From Winogradskyella luteola (lineage in GTDB: Bacteria; Bacteroidota; Bacteroidia; Flavobacteriales; Flavobacteriaceae): a DNA stretch of 64,000 nucleotides. Of the stretch, positions 1 through 8,281 are shown in pieces (positions within the stretch are counted from its first letter, which is position 1; each line of letters begins with the position of its first letter). The notes beneath the pieces were generated by a model. It was not told where the DNA came from. It made no database searches and was given only the letters and a program-made list of their open reading frames with translations. The translations under genes and the position numbers were made by a program. The stretch is taken from assembly GCF_019203985.1 (NCBI RefSeq), contig NZ_JAGSPD010000006.1:62001-126000 (forward strand). The letters are read 5' to 3'.

Positions 1-88
1 GTTTATTTTGGCTACTTGCCGTAACCTAATGCCATTTGATTCTTATTACAGTTCTCTTTAACAGAATTCCTGTCTTAATTATAATTTG

Positions 89-871
89 TTAATTGTTACG
101 CTCTGCAACTGCAGTTTTAATTGTCTCGTAACTGTCTTTAAGCGCTTCAAACACTTTGCTCCTAAACGATTGACCCATTTCCTCTTCCACATCTTGCAAT
201 AGGGAATTGGCATCAACAGTTTTGCTAGTTTGTTTTTGTAATTTATCTTTGAAAAGTTCCTTGCTCGCAAGTTTCAATAATGAGTCTACTTCTCTGTCCG
301 TAACTGTTTTATTTTCAGATTTAAATTCATTGATGGCTTGCACAACTGCGCCTTCTTTAATTTCTGGTTGACTAATTATAGGCTTTTGCCCATTGCTAAC
401 TTTGTTAGGTTCTTCTATTTTTATGCTTTCAGATTTATCTGTATTTACAAGTTGTGTTTTAGTCTTTTGCTTTTTGAGAATTACCGATTTATAATCAATA
501 ATTTTTGGTTTTTCTTTAACCTGACTAGTACTGATTTTTTCTTCAATTTGTTCATCTTCTATAACTAATTCGGTAGTTTTTATCTCATTTATATTAGATT
601 GTAAGCCTTCGATTTCATTTTCGATTGTATCTTCTTCTACCAGCTCTGGTATTGTATTATTAACAGCTTTAGAACCCAGTGTTTGTACTGCAATGGCCAG
701 CATAAGGATTAAGCCTGCAGCAATCCCCATCCACCAAAACCAAGGGTTTTTGGCTTTCTTTTCTTCGGTATCTAGATGCTTAGACAGTTTTGCCCAACTA
801 TCTGCTGATGGTGATAAGCTGCGTTTTTCGAGCTTATCCTTTAACTGTTCTTCAAATTTAATTGGTGCCAT
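89..871 (-). CDS. Putative single-pass membrane partner of the ECF sigma factor (anti-sigma-like)
   Basis: A 260-residue protein of unknown family. Residues 1-42 are charged and would be cytoplasmic; they include the stretch SPSADSWAKL, a pattern I associate with Bacteroidota proteins encoded next to ECF sigma factors. Residues about 43-65 form one hydrophobic helix. The remaining ~195 residues are rich in Lys, Glu, Thr and Ser and would lie outside the inner membrane. Its start overlaps the end of the upstream sigma factor gene by 14 nt, so the two are almost certainly co-translated. From context I infer that it binds or regulates that sigma factor. No catalytic motif is visible, and a plain structural membrane protein cannot be excluded. 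Confidence 0.6.
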   Translation of the reverse strand: MAPIKFEEQLKDKLEKRSLSPSADSWAKLSKHLDTEEKKAKNPWFWWMGIAAGLILMLAIAVQTLGSKAVNNTIPELVEEDTIENEIEGLQSNINEIKTTELVIEDEQIEEKISTSQVKEKPKIIDYKSVILKKQKTKTQLVNTDKSESIKIEEPNKVSNGQKPIISQPEIKEGAVVQAINEFKSENKTVTDREVDSLLKLASKELFKDKLQKQTSKTVDANSLLQDVEEEMGQSFRSKVFEALKDSYETIKTAVAERNN

Positions 872-1421
872 AACTACTGTTATTTAGTTCTTTTATTTTT
901 TTCTGAAGCATTTGTCGTGCTTTAAACAATTGTGATTTCGAAGTGCCTTCAGAAATATTTAACAATTCAGCTATTTCATAATGTTTGTAGCCTTCTATAG
1001 CATACATTACAAATACCATTTTGTAACCTTCTGGTAAACTATCTATCAATTGCTGAATTTCTGCAACTTCAATATTAGTCTTAATATTATTGGCGTAATC
1101 GTGCTCTAGGTATTCATCTTCTGCAGCAAACTCAATATGCTTTTTCTTTCTTAGGTATGAGATGGCTTCCCTTACCATAATTCGTCTTATCCAACCTTCA
1201 AAACTGCCTTCATTTTTAAATGTCTTTAAGTACTTAAACACCTTAAAAAAGCCGTTCAACATTACTTCTTCTGCCTGGTATACATCTTTTATATAGTATC
1301 TACAAACACTTAACATTTTTGGCGCATGTAACTCATATAGCACATGCTGTGCTTCGCGATTATGCTTCGCTGCTCTTTGTATAAGTTTTGTTTCGTTTTT
1401 ATGAAGTTGGATAACTTTCAT
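858..1421 (-). CDS. ECF-type RNA polymerase sigma factor
   Basis: A 187-residue sigma-70 family protein of extracytoplasmic-function size, with only regions 2 and 4. Region 2 spans about residues 20-95 and includes GFFKVFKYLKTF followed by GWIRRIMVREAISYLRKKK, the core-binding and -10-recognition helices. Region 4 spans about 115-180, with the helix-turn-helix LLNISEGTSKSQLFKARQ that would contact the -35 region. The gene overlaps the following membrane-protein gene by 14 nt, the usual arrangement for an ECF sigma factor and its membrane-bound regulator. The target regulon cannot be told from the sequence. Confidence 0.9.
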   Translation of the reverse strand: MKVIQLHKNETKLIQRAAKHNREAQHVLYELHAPKMLSVCRYYIKDVYQAEEVMLNGFFKVFKYLKTFKNEGSFEGWIRRIMVREAISYLRKKKHIEFAAEDEYLEHDYANNIKTNIEVAEIQQLIDSLPEGYKMVFVMYAIEGYKHYEIAELLNISEGTSKSQLFKARQMLQKKIKELNNSSYGTN

Positions 1422-1540
1422 TTTGTTAATTACGATTGCACTTCTACTTATAAAGACGCAATTGTTGTATTAATGGTTGTCTGAAAAGTGAAAAATACCA
1501 CAATAAACATTCAATTTACTGATTATCAAATAAATAAAAT

Positions 1541-2518
1541 TTATTTTTTTCTATCAATAACATAATTCACCATAAGCTTAAGCGAAGATTTATATGGTGA
1601 TTCAGGATAATCGTTCAATAAATTGAGGGCTTCTTTTTGAAAAAGCTTCATTTTTGAAATAGCATAATCTAAGCCATTATTAGATTTCACAAAGGCAATC
1701 ACTTCCTTAACACGTTTCTTGTCCTTGTTATGATTTTTAATGGAGTTGATTAACCAAGATTTTTCTTTTTTAGAGCAATTATTTAAAACATGAATTAAAG
1801 GCAAGGTCATTTTTTGCTCTTTGATGTCAATTCCTGTTGGTTTTCCTATAGCTTCTTCCCCATAATCGAACAAATCGTCTTTTATTTGAAATGCCATACC
1901 GATAAGTTCACCAAACTTTCTCATAGTTTCTACTTCTGGTAAATTTGGTTTCACGGAAGCTGCACCTAGACTACAACATGCCGCAATTAAGGTTGCTGTT
2001 TTTTGACGAATAATTTCATAATACACAGTCTCAGTAATATCGAGTTGTCTGGCTTTTTCAATTTGAAGTAATTCGCCTTCACTCATTTCACGTACGGCAA
2101 CGGAGATGATTTTTAATAAATCAAAATCATTGTTGTCTATAGAAAGTAATAAGCCTTTGGATAATAAGTAATCACCAATAAGTACGGCAATTTTATTTTT
2201 CCAGAGTGCATTAATAGAAAAGAAACCGCGTCTTCGGTTACTATCGTCAACTACATCATCATGGACCAGCGTGGCTGTATGGATGAGCTCTATCACCGAA
2301 GCACCACGGTAGGTACGCTCACTAACTTCTCCATTATTGAGCATCTTAGCTACCAAAAACACAAACATAGGCCGCATTTGTTTACCCTTGCGGTTAACGA
2401 TATAATGTGTTATCCTGTTTAGGAGTGCAACCTTGCTTGCCATAGAGAGCTGAAACTTCTGTTCAAAAAGTTCCATCTCATAAGCAATAGGTTGTTTTAT
2501 TTGTTCGGTTATTTTCAT
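1541..2518 (-). CDS. Polyprenyl (long-chain trans-prenyl) diphosphate synthase
   Basis: A 325-residue all-trans prenyl diphosphate synthase. It condenses isopentenyl diphosphate units onto an allylic primer, probably to make the quinone side chain or a similar long polyprenyl chain. The first aspartate-rich motif is HDDVVDDSNRRRG (Asp87, Asp88 and Asp91, then the diphosphate-binding arginines). The second is FQIKDDLFDYG near residue 215, followed by GKPTGIDIKEQK. The conserved GKQMRP motif is near residue 45. Length is normal for the family (IspB-like). Chain length cannot be fixed from sequence alone, so no gene symbol is given. It is monocistronic here, 119 nt from the sigma factor gene. 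Confidence 0.93.
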   Translation of the reverse strand: MKITEQIKQPIAYEMELFEQKFQLSMASKVALLNRITHYIVNRKGKQMRPMFVFLVAKMLNNGEVSERTYRGASVIELIHTATLVHDDVVDDSNRRRGFFSINALWKNKIAVLIGDYLLSKGLLLSIDNNDFDLLKIISVAVREMSEGELLQIEKARQLDITETVYYEIIRQKTATLIAACCSLGAASVKPNLPEVETMRKFGELIGMAFQIKDDLFDYGEEAIGKPTGIDIKEQKMTLPLIHVLNNCSKKEKSWLINSIKNHNKDKKRVKEVIAFVKSNNGLDYAISKMKLFQKEALNLLNDYPESPYKSSLKLMVNYVIDRKK

Positions 2519-2651
2519 TTATAATTTTGAACTCTGCAAAATTACGAATTATAGTAAGGTTTTATTCTTAAAAAATGAATTATAGACTTTTAACATTCTA
2601 TAAAGACAATTATTTGTAACTTTAGGGCTATTAATCTAAAAAACAATCTTT

Positions 2652-4262
2652 ATGAAAAAAATTACTTTACTACTATTAGCCCTTTCAATAAGCGCAATAA
2701 GCTATGCTCAATTCCCCGAAAGTTTTGATGGTGGTCCGAATCTACCTGCAGGATGGGTTGAATTTATAGGGGCAAATGGTGAAGGCACAACATGGAATTG
2801 GACAATTAACGACGACGACGACTACGCATCTGTTAGATGGTCTGAAGTACTCGCAGGTGGAGTTACCGCAGAAGATTGGCTAGTTACTCCGCAAGTTACT
2901 ATAACTTCCACGACTAACCAGTTATCATTTTTTATGACTGATTTTAATGCACCTGATTTTGGCTCTGAAGTAACTGTTAGAATTTCAACTGATGCCAATC
3001 AGACCAATATTGCTGGCTTTACAGATATTTTGTTAACTGTAGATGAGTTAGATACCAACGGTGCTGGTTTTCAGCCATTTACCGTAGATTTAGATGCTTA
3101 TGTAGGTAGTACTATTTACATTGCTTTTGTTATGGAGAATAATGATGGTGACGGATGGGGTTTAGATGATGTGAATCTTGAGGCATTGCCAGATTGCCCT
3201 GCACCAGTAGTTACATTCGATGATTTTTCTTCTACAACAGTAGATATATCAACAAATACTGTTGGAAACTTTAATGTAGAATGGGGTGAATTTCCTTATA
3301 CGCAAGGTAGTGGTGGTAGTACAGCACTTATTACAAATGGTGATACTTACCAAATTAGTAATTTAACTCCAGGAGTATCTTATAACGTTTTTGTTAGACA
3401 AGATTGTGGTTTTGATGGTGATTCCAGCTATGTAGAGATTGTTGTAGGCACGGCACCAGACGACCTCAGTACATTGCCACATACTGAAGATTTAGAGCCT
3501 GATGCTAACCAAGCACTTTTACTCAATTTAGGATTATCTTTTGATAATAACACCGGTAGTTGGAATTTTGGACAAGACAATACCACTGATGGTGACACTA
3601 CAAATGATTTTGCTAGTAATGGTATAAGTTATATGTTTTCCTCTAGTACATTTTCTGATGCAGATGCAGACGCAACTGTATTTATTGGACCATTTGATTT
3701 AACCACAGCCAATGAATATACCTTTACTTTTCAACAAAGGAATTTTGCAGCAGCATCATCTACAACACCTGTAAGACCAAATAAAGATATAGAGATTGTA
3801 GTAGCAACGACTAACGATGGTACAGCTAACACAGTTCTAGCAACTTTTGATGATTTAGATAATTTGACTTATGTACAAAGAATGGCCTCTTTCACTCCTT
3901 CCAGTGATGGATCTTATTATTTTGGTGTTAGAGATAAATCTAGTTTTCTTGCTACAGTAGAAGTAGGAAATTCTGTAATTATAGATGATCTGAACATTAC
4001 AAGCCAATTGAGTGTTGATAGCTTTGATGCTAGTGCTTTTACACATAATTATAATAAAGAATTAAAAACACTTAATTTAGAATCTTTTAGTGGAGCTATG
4101 ACAAAAGTGGATGTATTTTCTCTACTTGGTCAAAATGTAATTTCTAAACCTTTAAGCAATACTTCTGAATCTATTAATGTGTCATCATTAAATGATGGTG
4201 TATATTTAGCTAAAGTAAGCATTGATGGAAATTCTAAAACAATTAAGTTTGTAAAGAACTAA
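2652..4262 (+). CDS. T9SS-secreted choice-of-anchor J / fibronectin-type protein
   Basis: A 536-residue secreted protein. It has a signal peptide at residues 1-19 (MKKITLLLLALSISAISYA) with a mature start at Gln20. Residues about 20-175 form a cleaved-adhesin/choice-of-anchor J beta domain (FDGGPNLPAGW, DWLVTPQV, then GWGLDDVNL). About 180-270 resembles a fibronectin type III domain (TPGVSYNVFVRQDCG), and 275-455 is a further beta-rich domain. Residues about 460-536 are a type A T9SS C-terminal sorting domain ending DGVYLAKVSIDGNSKTIKFV. It should cross the outer membrane by type IX secretion. The signal peptide and sorting domain are almost the same as in the next gene. No enzyme motif is visible, so an adhesin or carbohydrate-binding role is only a guess. 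Confidence 0.88.
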   Translation: MKKITLLLLALSISAISYAQFPESFDGGPNLPAGWVEFIGANGEGTTWNWTINDDDDYASVRWSEVLAGGVTAEDWLVTPQVTITSTTNQLSFFMTDFNAPDFGSEVTVRISTDANQTNIAGFTDILLTVDELDTNGAGFQPFTVDLDAYVGSTIYIAFVMENNDGDGWGLDDVNLEALPDCPAPVVTFDDFSSTTVDISTNTVGNFNVEWGEFPYTQGSGGSTALITNGDTYQISNLTPGVSYNVFVRQDCGFDGDSSYVEIVVGTAPDDLSTLPHTEDLEPDANQALLLNLGLSFDNNTGSWNFGQDNTTDGDTTNDFASNGISYMFSSSTFSDADADATVFIGPFDLTTANEYTFTFQQRNFAAASSTTPVRPNKDIEIVVATTNDGTANTVLATFDDLDNLTYVQRMASFTPSSDGSYYFGVRDKSSFLATVEVGNSVIIDDLNITSQLSVDSFDASAFTHNYNKELKTLNLESFSGAMTKVDVFSLLGQNVISKPLSNTSESINVSSLNDGVYLAKVSIDGNSKTIKFVKN

Positions 4263-4287
4263 TTATCTTTACCAACAATACTTATAG

Positions 4288-4314
4288 AAAAGCGGCTTTT
4301 CAGCCGCTTTTTTA
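4288..4314 (+). terminator. Rho-independent terminator after the first T9SS gene
   Basis: The arms AGCGGCT (4291-4297) and AGCCGCT (4302-4308) form a GC-rich hairpin followed by a T run. It lies 26 nt after the stop codon of the first T9SS gene. A very similar hairpin follows the second T9SS gene. Confidence 0.85.
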
Positions 4315-4703
4315 TTTAATCCTTTGTAGCCTTTACTCATGAGCAATATCTGCATTTCAATCTGTTAATTATTACATTATTATGCAATGCAATACTTATA
4401 TATGTGATCTCGTTAAGTGAGACAATTGCAAACTCTCTTTTTAATTGACTTGAATTCAATAAGTTCTATATCAAAACTATTTGCAAACTAAGCTATCTTA
4501 GTGCAAAGTCATGAAATTATGAAGCAAAATATATTTACTTTTAGTTGATGAAAGTTTAAGATTTTAATTTAAAAAAGAATTCTAGATTAAACCTCTACTT
4601 AAATTCTCTCATCAACTACTTTAAATTGACATACATCCGATATTTAACATAAATATTAAATATTTTCTATATTTTTAATAGTATTAATTAAAAATAATAA
4701 TCC
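4315..4703. other. Gene-free spacer between the two T9SS genes
   Basis: This is an AT-rich spacer of about 390 nt. I see no reading frame, tRNA or repeat in it. It presumably carries the promoter and leader of the second T9SS gene, but I could not pick a convincing promoter. Confidence 0.5.
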
Positions 4704-5948
4704 ATGAAAAAAATTACTTTACTATTAGCTTTTATAGCTTTTCAATTTAATTATGCCCAAGATACTTGCGCTACAGCTTTAGCTGCAACTGTAAGTACCA
4801 CTATTTCAGTTGGTACAATAAACGGAACTGTGGACAATGGTTGCAATTGGGATACAGCTGCTACATTTGGTGAATGGTATGCATTTACCGCCACTTTGGA
4901 CGGCGTAGCTACTGTAAACTCCGATTTACCTCAAAATGATGGTATAACGAATAGTGATGATACGCGCTTAAGTATATTTACTGGAACCTGTGGAGCTTTG
5001 ACATGTTATGCGGTGGGAGATGATGTGAGTGACACAAATTACCTCACGAACATTACCTTCGCTGTTACTTCTGGTACAACTTACTATCTGCATTGGGATG
5101 ATAGGTGGTCTGATTCACAGTTTGATTTTGAGATTACAGAAGAAGCTGTTAGCTGCCCTGATGGCTCCTTACCATTTTTTGATGATTTTACTAATCCAAA
5201 TACATTTATTGCTTGCTGGGAAACTATAGATAGTGATGGGGATGGACAGGGTTGGTTTACAGCTGACTATGACCAAGATGGTAATATGGTACCAGATGGT
5301 AACCCTATGCTTGGTTCAGCTTCATGGAATGACATTGCATTAACACCAGACAATTGGTTAATCTCACCTCAAATTGATTTAACCTCTTACAGTACTGGAG
5401 ATCTTATTGAACTTTCTTGGGACACTAGAGGAATAGACCCAGATTTTGCTGCTGAAAATTATAGTGTTTATGTTGCTACCAACAATTCAATAATAGATTT
5501 GGAATCAAGTAGCACAACGTTTACTGAAACACTTTCCTCTAATGATCCCGATATGGATGGTTTCGGAAACTTTGAGAGTAGAACTCTCGATATTAGCAGC
5601 TTTGTTGGTCAAACAGTTTATTTTGCTTTTAGACACCATGCAGTTTCTGATGAATTTGTACTTAATATTGATAATATTGGAATTGATGTTACTCTTAGTA
5701 TAAATGAGTTTGAACAAAATGTATTCACACATAACTATGACAAGGTTTCAAAAACACTTAATCTAGAATCTTCTAATTCAGAGATGACTAATGTTGAAGT
5801 TTATTCTCTTTTAGGTCAAAGTGTAGTTTCAAAACCACTGAGTAATACTTCTGAATCTATTGATGTTTCATCATTAAATGATGGTGTATATTTAGCGAAA
5901 GTAAGCATTAACGGAAACTCAAAAACAATTAAGTTTGTGAAGAACTAA
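4704..5948 (+). CDS. T9SS-secreted choice-of-anchor J protein
   Basis: A 414-residue secreted protein. It has a signal peptide at residues 1-18 with Gln19 as the likely mature start. Residues about 19-135 are a cysteine-containing beta domain resembling bacterial pre-peptidase C-terminal domains (WYAFTATLDG, LSIFTGTCG). About 150-330 is a choice-of-anchor J domain (PFFDDFTNPNTFIACWE, then DNWLISPQIDL). About 331-414 is a type A sorting domain ending GNSKTIKFVKN. The sorting domain matches that of the preceding protein at most positions. The gene has its own terminator and is monocistronic. The ligand is unknown, and calcium binding by the Asp/Asn-rich loops is possible. Confidence 0.87.
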   Translation: MKKITLLLAFIAFQFNYAQDTCATALAATVSTTISVGTINGTVDNGCNWDTAATFGEWYAFTATLDGVATVNSDLPQNDGITNSDDTRLSIFTGTCGALTCYAVGDDVSDTNYLTNITFAVTSGTTYYLHWDDRWSDSQFDFEITEEAVSCPDGSLPFFDDFTNPNTFIACWETIDSDGDGQGWFTADYDQDGNMVPDGNPMLGSASWNDIALTPDNWLISPQIDLTSYSTGDLIELSWDTRGIDPDFAAENYSVYVATNNSIIDLESSSTTFTETLSSNDPDMDGFGNFESRTLDISSFVGQTVYFAFRHHAVSDEFVLNIDNIGIDVTLSINEFEQNVFTHNYDKVSKTLNLESSNSEMTNVEVYSLLGQSVVSKPLSNTSESIDVSSLNDGVYLAKVSINGNSKTIKFVKN

Positions 5949-5971
5949 TCTTTACATCATATTTTACTTAT

Positions 5972-5998
5972 AAAAAGCGGCTTAATGCCGCTTTTTTA
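5972..5998. terminator. Bidirectional terminator between T9SS gene and rlmN
   Basis: The hairpin arms AAGCGGC (5975-5981) and GCCGCTT (5987-5993) are flanked by an A run on the left and a T run on the right. It can therefore end the plus-strand T9SS transcript and the minus-strand rlmN transcript, whose stop codon is at 6001. Confidence 0.85.
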
Positions 5999-6000
5999 TT

Positions 6001-7041
6001 CTAACTTTTATTTGCCAACTGACCGCAAGCCGCATCTATATCCTTGCCTCTACTCCGTCTTACAGTTACCGTGATATTGTTAGCTTCTAAAACATTGACG
6101 TACATATCCAAAGCTTGTGAATTGGCCTGTTGAAATTCACCATCATCAATTGGGTTGTATTCGATAAGATTCACTTTGCTTGGTGCAAACTTGCAAAATT
6201 CCACTAAAGCATCCACATCTTTTTTCTTATCATTAATGCCATCCCAAACTACATATTCGTACGTGATTCTATTTTTGGTTTTAGCATACCAATATTGCAA
6301 AGCTTCTCGCAAATCATTTAATGGAAACGTCGCATTAAAAGGCATAATGGAAGTCCTTACCTCATCAATAGCAGAATGCAAAGACACGGCTAACTTAAAT
6401 TTCACCTCGTCGTCCGCCATTTTTTTAATCATTTTTGGTACTCCAGACGTAGACACCACAATACGTTTTGGTGACATGCCCAAACCTTCTGGTGAAGTTA
6501 TTTTGCCAATGGCTTTGAGTACGTTGTTGTAGTTCATAAGTGGCTCTCCCATTCCCATAAAAACAATATTACTCAAAGGTCTTCCATGATACAATCTGCT
6601 TTCATTATCAATAGCCACGACTTGATCGTAAATTTCATCTGGGTTAAGATTACGCATACGTTTTAATCGTGCAGTGGCACAAAATTTACAATCTAAACTA
6701 CAGCCCACTTGAGACGATACACAAGCAGTAGTACGTGTAGCTGTAGGAATTAAAACAGACTCTACAATTAAGTCATCATGTAACCGTACAGCATTCTTTA
6801 TTGTACCATCAGAACTCCGCTGCATTTGATCTACCTTTATATGGTTGATAACAAAGTTGTCTTTCAACATCTGTCTTGTTTCTAAAGATATATTGGTCAT
6901 ATCCTCAAAACTATGTGCTGATTTTTGCCATAACCATTCGTATACCTGATTACCTCTAAAAGCTTTATCTCCTTGCTTTACAAAGAATTCTCTCAGTTGT
7001 TCTTTGGTTAGTGCTCGTATGTCTTTCTTTTTTATTTCCAT
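6001..7041 (-). CDS. rlmN: 23S rRNA (adenine(2503)-C(2))-methyltransferase RlmN
   Basis: A 346-residue radical-SAM enzyme that methylates C2 of A2503 in 23S rRNA (and A37 of some tRNAs). The radical-SAM cluster motif CSLDCKFC places the ligands at Cys114, Cys118 and Cys121. The SAM-binding segment VFMGMGEPLMNYNNV follows. The C-terminal catalytic cysteine is in DIDAACGQL, and an N-terminal helical RNA-binding domain covers residues 1-75. Length is typical. It is a stand-alone gene sharing a bidirectional terminator with the T9SS gene. Confidence 0.97.
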   Translation of the reverse strand: MEIKKKDIRALTKEQLREFFVKQGDKAFRGNQVYEWLWQKSAHSFEDMTNISLETRQMLKDNFVINHIKVDQMQRSSDGTIKNAVRLHDDLIVESVLIPTATRTTACVSSQVGCSLDCKFCATARLKRMRNLNPDEIYDQVVAIDNESRLYHGRPLSNIVFMGMGEPLMNYNNVLKAIGKITSPEGLGMSPKRIVVSTSGVPKMIKKMADDEVKFKLAVSLHSAIDEVRTSIMPFNATFPLNDLREALQYWYAKTKNRITYEYVVWDGINDKKKDVDALVEFCKFAPSKVNLIEYNPIDDGEFQQANSQALDMYVNVLEANNITVTVRRSRGKDIDAACGQLANKS

Positions 7042-7090
7042 TGTGATTGCAAAGTTACTTAAATGAGGCGGAAAACCTATTCATAAAAAA

Positions 7091-7130
7091 AGCCTCTAAC
7101 ACTTCGTCTTCGCTCAGTGACCTAGAGGCT
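7091..7130 (-). terminator. queA terminator with a REP-like repeat in its loop
   Basis: The arms AGCCTCTA (7091-7098) and TAGAGGCT (7123-7130) pair, and on the minus strand the stem is followed by a long T run, as expected for a terminator of queA. The 24-nt loop contains CACTTCGTCTTCGCTCAGTG (7100-7119), a copy of the CTTCGACTWCGCTCAG repeat family found elsewhere in this window. Confidence 0.8.
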
Positions 7131-7157
7131 CTAGTAGTAATTTTTCAATCTTTATAA

Positions 7158-8207
7158 TTAGATAATGAGCATGGCATCACCATAAGAATAGAATTTATAC
7201 TTTTCTTTTACGGCTTCTTCGTAAGCTTTTTTCATAAAATCATGACCTGCAAATGCTGAAACCATCATCAATAAAGTTGATTTTGGTGTATGGAAATTTG
7301 TTATCATGCAATTGGCAATACTGAAGTCGTAAGGAGGAAATATAAATTTATTGGTCCAACCTTCAAATTCATTTAATCTCCCATTAGAAGATACAGAACT
7401 TTCAATAGTTCGCATTGATGTAGTACCAACAGCACAGACACGCCTTTTATTATCAATACCCTTATTTATAATATCTGCTGCTCTAGAGGTTATCACAATT
7501 TCTTCGCTATCCATTTTGTGCTTTGATAAATCCTCAACTTCAACTGGATTAAACGTACCCAAACCAACATGAAGCGTAACTTCTGCCATTTCTACACCTT
7601 TAATTTCTAAACGCTTTAAAAGGTGCTTAGAAAAATGTAAACCTGCAGTTGGTGCTGCTACTGCCCCTTCGTTCTTAGCAAAAATTGTTTGGTAGCGCTC
7701 TTCATCTTCGGGTTCAACATCTCTTTTAATGTATTTGGGAAGTGGTGTTTCACCAAGTTCGGTTAACTTTCTTCTAAAATCTGTATAAGAACCATCATAT
7801 AAAAATCGTAGCGTACGACCTCTTGATGTTGTATTGTCAATAACCTCTGCAACTAAGGTCTCGTCTTCACCAAAATAGAGTTTATTACCTATTCTTATTT
7901 TACGAGCAGGATCTACCAAAACATCCCATAGACGTTGGTCTTGGTTTAACTCACGTAATAAAAACACTTCTATACGAGCACCTGTTTTTTCCTTATTACC
8001 AAATAATCTCGCAGGAAAAACCTTAGTGTTGTTCAAAATCATTACATCACCTTCATCAAAGTAATCAATGACATCCTTAAAGAGCTTATGCTCTATGGTT
8101 TGCTTTTCTCTATTGAGAACCATTAATCTTGCTTCGTCCCTGTGCTCTGCAGGGTGTTCTGCCAATAATTCTTCTGGAAGATCAAAACTAAAGTTTGATA
8201 ATTTCAT
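7158..8207 (-). CDS. queA: S-adenosylmethionine:tRNA ribosyltransferase-isomerase QueA
   Basis: A 349-residue enzyme that transfers and rearranges the ribosyl part of SAM onto preQ1 in tRNA to give epoxyqueuosine. It starts with the family signature [21 protein letters not shown]. It also contains [14 protein letters not shown], the long motif [12 protein letters not shown] near residue 185, [15 protein letters not shown], and [13 protein letters not shown]. Length is normal. No preQ1 riboswitch was found in the 73-nt spacer upstream. It lies downstream of aroA on the same strand and ends at a hairpin terminator. Confidence 0.97.
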   Translation of the reverse strand: MKLSNFSFDLPEELLAEHPAEHRDEARLMVLNREKQTIEHKLFKDVIDYFDEGDVMILNNTKVFPARLFGNKEKTGARIEVFLLRELNQDQRLWDVLVDPARKIRIGNKLYFGEDETLVAEVIDNTTSRGRTLRFLYDGSYTDFRRKLTELGETPLPKYIKRDVEPEDEERYQTIFAKNEGAVAAPTAGLHFSKHLLKRLEIKGVEMAEVTLHVGLGTFNPVEVEDLSKHKMDSEEIVITSRAADIINKGIDNKRRVCAVGTTSMRTIESSVSSNGRLNEFEGWTNKFIFPPYDFSIANCMITNFHTPKSTLLMMVSAFAGHDFMKKAYEEAVKEKYKFYSYGDAMLII

Positions 8208-8281
8208 ATGTAGTGGTTGTTTATTTTTTGAAGATGCAAATATACAATCTCAACATAGGCCTTGTCAAGTAAATGACTGTT

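Noticed and set aside
8208..8281. preQ1 riboswitch upstream of queA
   Set aside because: The 73-nt spacer shows no preQ1 aptamer-like hairpin with an A-rich tail, and the gene belongs to late queuosine synthesis.
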